DNA of 12,555 nucleotides, from contig JAKBRA010000021.1 of NCBI GenBank assembly GCA_021834945.1, positions 1 to 12,555 of the forward strand. Direction: 5' to 3'. Below the pieces are notes generated by a model that worked only from the letters and a program-made list of their open reading frames with translations, did not search any database and had not been told where the DNA came from. Shown piece by piece: positions 11,529 through 12,555 of the stretch (positions are counted from its first letter, which is position 1; each line of letters starts with the position of its first letter). The position numbers and the translations under genes were made by a program. Source of the stretch: Nanobdellota archaeon. Its GTDB lineage: Archaea; Nanoarchaeota; Nanoarchaeia; Parvarchaeales; Parvarchaeaceae.

Positions 11529-12555
11529 ATTAAAGTAGTCTGTGTTTTAAGCATAGTTATGAGTTTGCTTCTTCTCTCCAGATTTGCAGGGAACAGAATC
11601 TTGGATTTAGCAATCATTAAAGCAGTTTGCATGTCTGCAGCGGAAATGCTTTCTCCTTCTAATGCTTTTCTCGCGCCTTCCCTTACAACCCAAACACCTA
11701 GAGGAACAAAGTACTCCGGCAATATTTCTCTTATGACAAGTACGGAATACTGCTCTTTTAACTGTAGAAGTTTCTCAAGAACCGCAAGCCTTATGGCATA
11801 GTATGCTCCCGCAGTGTTCTTCACATATTCCTTTCTTCCATTGTAAAATTCATAGTCTCCGCTACCCATTAAAACGTTGTTTGCATCCCTGTTCCAGGTT
11901 TCAAGAAGCTCAAATGACCACGGGCCTTTTAGGAACATGAATGTAAAGCGGTTTCCAAGGAACTGCCCTGTTTGTATCCTGTAATCCTCTCCTTTTTTGA
12001 ATTCTTTAATCTTTTCAATTTCCTCTTTTCCAAGGGAATCATCAACTGCAGTTATAGACCATTTTGTTGGGACAAGTTTTCTTTTTACGCCCATTGCACC
12101 TACACTCAGTATCTTGCTTATCTTGTTTTCATCTATTTTTGAATTGTAAAGGAATTTTATCCCCTCCTGCGCTTTCATGTCTTTATCATAGTAGATTTTT
12201 TCTATTCTCTGGTCTATCTTGAAATTGTCGTTTATTTTGAATTTCTCCAGCTTTGTTTTTATTCCATGTTGATAAAAGTCTTTGTTGTCTATCTTCGGGA
12301 GATTTACACTGGATACTTTTAGATCTACGTTAAGTTCATTTGAAGATATCACTGCAAGTCTTATCCTTTCTAATTCCTCTAAATCAATATTGTTTACATT
12401 GAAGTTTTTTGACGCGTTTATAAGTTTTGTTCTAAGTGAAAAAACATCCTCTACTTTAAAGTTATTAGCAGCCCATAATTTTGGTGCATCATATATCTGT
12501 GCTTTATTGTCTTCTGTGAAAATTACTCCTACAGAGACATTTGGATAGTTGTATT
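11525..12555 (-). CDS. Nre-family (DUF650/DUF651) DNA-repair-associated protein, N-terminus outside window
   Basis: Nre proteins are archaeal proteins linked to the DNA-damage response; haloarchaeal NreA acts with the UvrABC pathway and many members bind PCNA through a C-terminal PIP motif. The frame is open to the right edge, so about 342 C-terminal residues are visible and a GTG at 12352 is not the start. The key family segment is SVGAMGVKRKLVPTKWSITAVDD (about 12038-12106, described by its ends), followed by a WSFELLETWNRD region, a GAYYAIRLAVLEKL helix (about 11760-11815), and VIREILPEYFVPLGVWVVREGARKAL. These match DUF650/651 members by pattern memory. Any N-terminal zinc-finger region lies outside the window. 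The protein ends KTQTTLI, where many homologues have a full Q-x-x-L-x-x-F-F PIP box. The gene is convergent with the DUF106 gene and shares stop-codon bases with it. Confidence 0.82.
   Translation of the reverse strand, partial: YNYPNVSVGVIFTEDNKAQIYDAPKLWAANNFKVEDVFSLRTKLINASKNFNVNNIDLEELERIRLAVISSNELNVDLKVSSVNLPKIDNKDFYQHGIKTKLEKFKINDNFKIDQRIEKIYYDKDMKAQEGIKFLYNSKIDENKISKILSVGAMGVKRKLVPTKWSITAVDDSLGKEEIEKIKEFKKGEDYRIQTGQFLGNRFTFMFLKGPWSFELLETWNRDANNVLMGSGDYEFYNGRKEYVKNTAGAYYAIRLAVLEKLLQLKEQYSVLVIREILPEYFVPLGVWVVREGARKALEGESISAADMQTALMIAKSKILFPANLERRSKLITMLKTQTTLI

Noticed and set aside
12350..12352. GTG as the true start of the Nre-family gene
   Set aside because: The frame continues without a stop to the window edge with plausible coding sequence, so the gene starts outside.
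12282..12548. Plus-strand open frame of 88 codons near the right edge
   Set aside because: It is antisense to the Nre-family gene, whose frame is open through the same region and has family motifs; no recognisable product.
1..12555. CRISPR arrays, insertion sequences or defence systems
   Set aside because: No regularly spaced direct repeats, terminal inverted repeats, transposase motifs or defence-type domains were found.

Overview
The window is an archaeal ribosomal-protein and secretion locus from an AT-rich genome (roughly 36-37% G+C by eye). Archaeal origin is clear from the archaeal/eukaryotic-type proteins eS4, eL32 and eL19 inside the spc-like order, from Rnp1 (Rpp29) just before uS17, from a SecY of Sec61-alpha type, and from a DUF106 YidC/EMC3-like protein and an Nre-family protein. 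Several features resemble a reduced-genome DPANN-type archaeon (ARMAN / Micrarchaeota / Parvarchaeota are possibilities): extreme gene packing, a shortened Rnp1 and a split ribosomal operon. This placement is an inference and was not tested.

Layout: (1) 2-697 is the 3' part of a pyruvate kinase gene. (2) 698-838 is a non-coding promoter region. (3) 839-2842 holds uL3, uL4 and uL23, the start of the S10-like operon. (4) 2843-2894 is a short AT-rich gap with a T-tract and a TATA-like box. The canonical genes uL2, uS19, uL22, uS3 and uL29 (and often a SUI1-like gene) are absent here. (5) 2895-10769 is an almost gapless chain: Rnp1, uS17, uL14, uL24, eS4, uL5, uS14, uS8, uL6, eL32, eL19, uL18, uS5, uL30, uL15, SecY. 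Eight adjacent pairs overlap, by 4 to 41 bases. (6) After a 39-base promoter-like gap, 10809-11528 encodes a DUF106 membrane insertase-like protein with an unusual extracytosolic insert. Adenylate kinase, which often sits next to secY in archaea, is absent. (7) A convergent minus-strand gene, cut by the window's right edge, encodes an Nre-family (DUF650/DUF651) protein. Its stop codon overlaps the DUF106 stop.

The genes form a protein-synthesis and secretion module: large- and small-subunit ribosomal proteins, an RNase P protein subunit for tRNA maturation, the translocation channel SecY and a probable membrane-protein insertase. The first genes of the three inferred plus-strand transcripts (uL3, Rnp1, DUF106) have TATA-like boxes but no Shine-Dalgarno motif, while several internal genes do have one. 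This fits leaderless or short-leader transcripts with Shine-Dalgarno or coupled initiation inside the operon.

I found no CRISPR array, mobile element, tRNA or rRNA, and no clear wholly novel system. The points most worth following up are the missing five-gene block replaced by a promoter, the extracytosolic domain inserted in the DUF106 protein, the N-terminal extension of uS14, the basic insert and acidic tail of uS5, the 41-base eL32/eL19 overlap, and the clipped PCNA-binding-like tail of the Nre protein.
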